A DNA stretch of 7,164 bases from an uncultured Clostridia bacterium (GTDB lineage: Bacteria > Bacillota > Clostridia > Oscillospirales > QAKW01). Made by a program: the position numbers and the translations under genes. Location of the stretch: contig CALXGU010000075.1 in NCBI GenBank assembly GCA_944387905.1, positions 1 through 7,164 on the forward strand, in the 5' to 3' direction. Under the pieces are notes generated by a model. That model made no database searches, had not been told where the DNA came from, and worked only from the letters and a program-made list of their open reading frames with translations. Below, piece by piece: positions 6,918-7,164 of the stretch (the stretch's first letter is position 1; each line of letters begins with the position of its first letter).

Positions 6918-7164
6918 TCCTGTAACCCCCTGTCAGTTATAAATCCTGTCGCTCTTCCGACCTTATTGCCGCTAAGCAGCCATTTTTTAAAACCTCGTCT
7001 GAGCGATGTGTCCTCCGGCAAAGACTTGATATCAGATATATCCTCAGTCCCGAAAACCCGCCACAGATCATCAGCGCTTTCCTGCACACTTACAATTTCG
7101 AAAAGATCCATAAATTTCAATATGTTAGACGGAGGCGCAATTATTTTTCTGTTGTCAGGATAGA
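6914..7164 (-). CDS. C-terminal end of an unidentified protein (5' end outside the window)
   Basis: The frame stays open to the edge of the window. The TTG at 7120 and ATG at 7111 have no good ribosome binding site, so the gene is taken to continue beyond base 7164. Eighty-two residues are visible, starting YPDNRKIIAPPSNILKF. The order KIIAPP (strand), SNILKFMDLF (helix), EIVSV (strand), ESADDLWRVFG (helix) is reminiscent of the last part of STAS-type domains, but this is only a shape resemblance. After it comes a charged tail with SLRRGFKKWLLSG. Its TGA overlaps the GTG of the membrane protein gene, which makes a shared transcript likely. The function cannot be named from this fragment. Confidence 0.6.
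   Translation of the reverse strand, partial: YPDNRKIIAPPSNILKFMDLFEIVSVQESADDLWRVFGTEDISDIKSLPEDTSLRRGFKKWLLSGNKVGRATGFITDRGLQE
6926..6931 (-). promoter_or_regulatory. Ribosome binding site of the membrane protein gene
   Basis: On the minus strand AGGGGG lies 8 nt before the GTG at 6917, inside the 3' end of the upstream gene. It supports GTG at 6917 as the start; the protein has no early Met alternative. Confidence 0.6.

Noticed and set aside
6364..7163. Two long plus-strand reading frames (6364-6783 and 6759-7163)
   Set aside because: They run opposite the minus-strand genes, which have membrane helices, ribosome binding sites and a coupled overlap. The plus-strand translations are Ser/Thr/Arg-rich with no domain, and the first starts within the terminator region.

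Overview
The window looks like chromosomal DNA from an anaerobic Firmicute of the class Clostridia, probably a gut-type Oscillospiraceae/Ruminococcaceae relative. The reasons are a large oxygen-sensitive iron-sulfur 'acyl-CoA dehydratase activase' system, strong AAGGAG-type ribosome binding sites, moderate GC with frequent ATA and AGA codons, and an RsgI/PepSY-type anti-sigma protein. This placement is inferred from gene content, not from a marker gene. I see no rRNA, tRNA, CRISPR, transposase or phage gene.

Layout. (1) Positions 1-4094, + strand: two overlapping genes that together equal the roughly 1,400-residue fused proteins of the BadF/BadG/HgdC activase family. The first has its 5' end outside the window. 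It carries two activase (ASKHA ATPase) modules, a Cys-rich linker and a DUF2229/HgdB-like half. The second, beginning at a GTGA overlap, carries the other HgdB-like half. (2) Positions 4095-4169: a short AT-rich gap. (3) Positions 4170-6308, + strand: a two-gene operon of an ECF-like sigma factor and a single-pass membrane anti-sigma protein. The latter has a short cytoplasmic N-terminus, an RsgI-like extracytoplasmic domain with a possible Asn-Pro self-cleavage site, and three C-terminal PepSY domains. (4) Positions 6332-6365: a perfect 15-bp hairpin that can terminate transcription from both sides. (5) Positions 6375-7164, - strand: a four-helix membrane protein of unknown function, and upstream of it the C-terminal end of another unknown protein, joined by a second GTGA overlap.

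How the parts work together. The first pair probably forms a complete electron-injecting machine: two covalently joined activase modules that would share one [4Fe-4S] cluster and hydrolyse ATP to push an electron into a two-part dehydratase-like or double-cubane-cluster-like partner. The substrate is unknown. The sigma/anti-sigma pair is a separate envelope-sensing switch. Its most notable feature is its mixed design: the outer part resembles anti-SigI (RsgI) proteins, the partner is an ECF-type sigma rather than SigI, and the sensor end is a PepSY array. Nothing in the sequence ties the two systems to each other.
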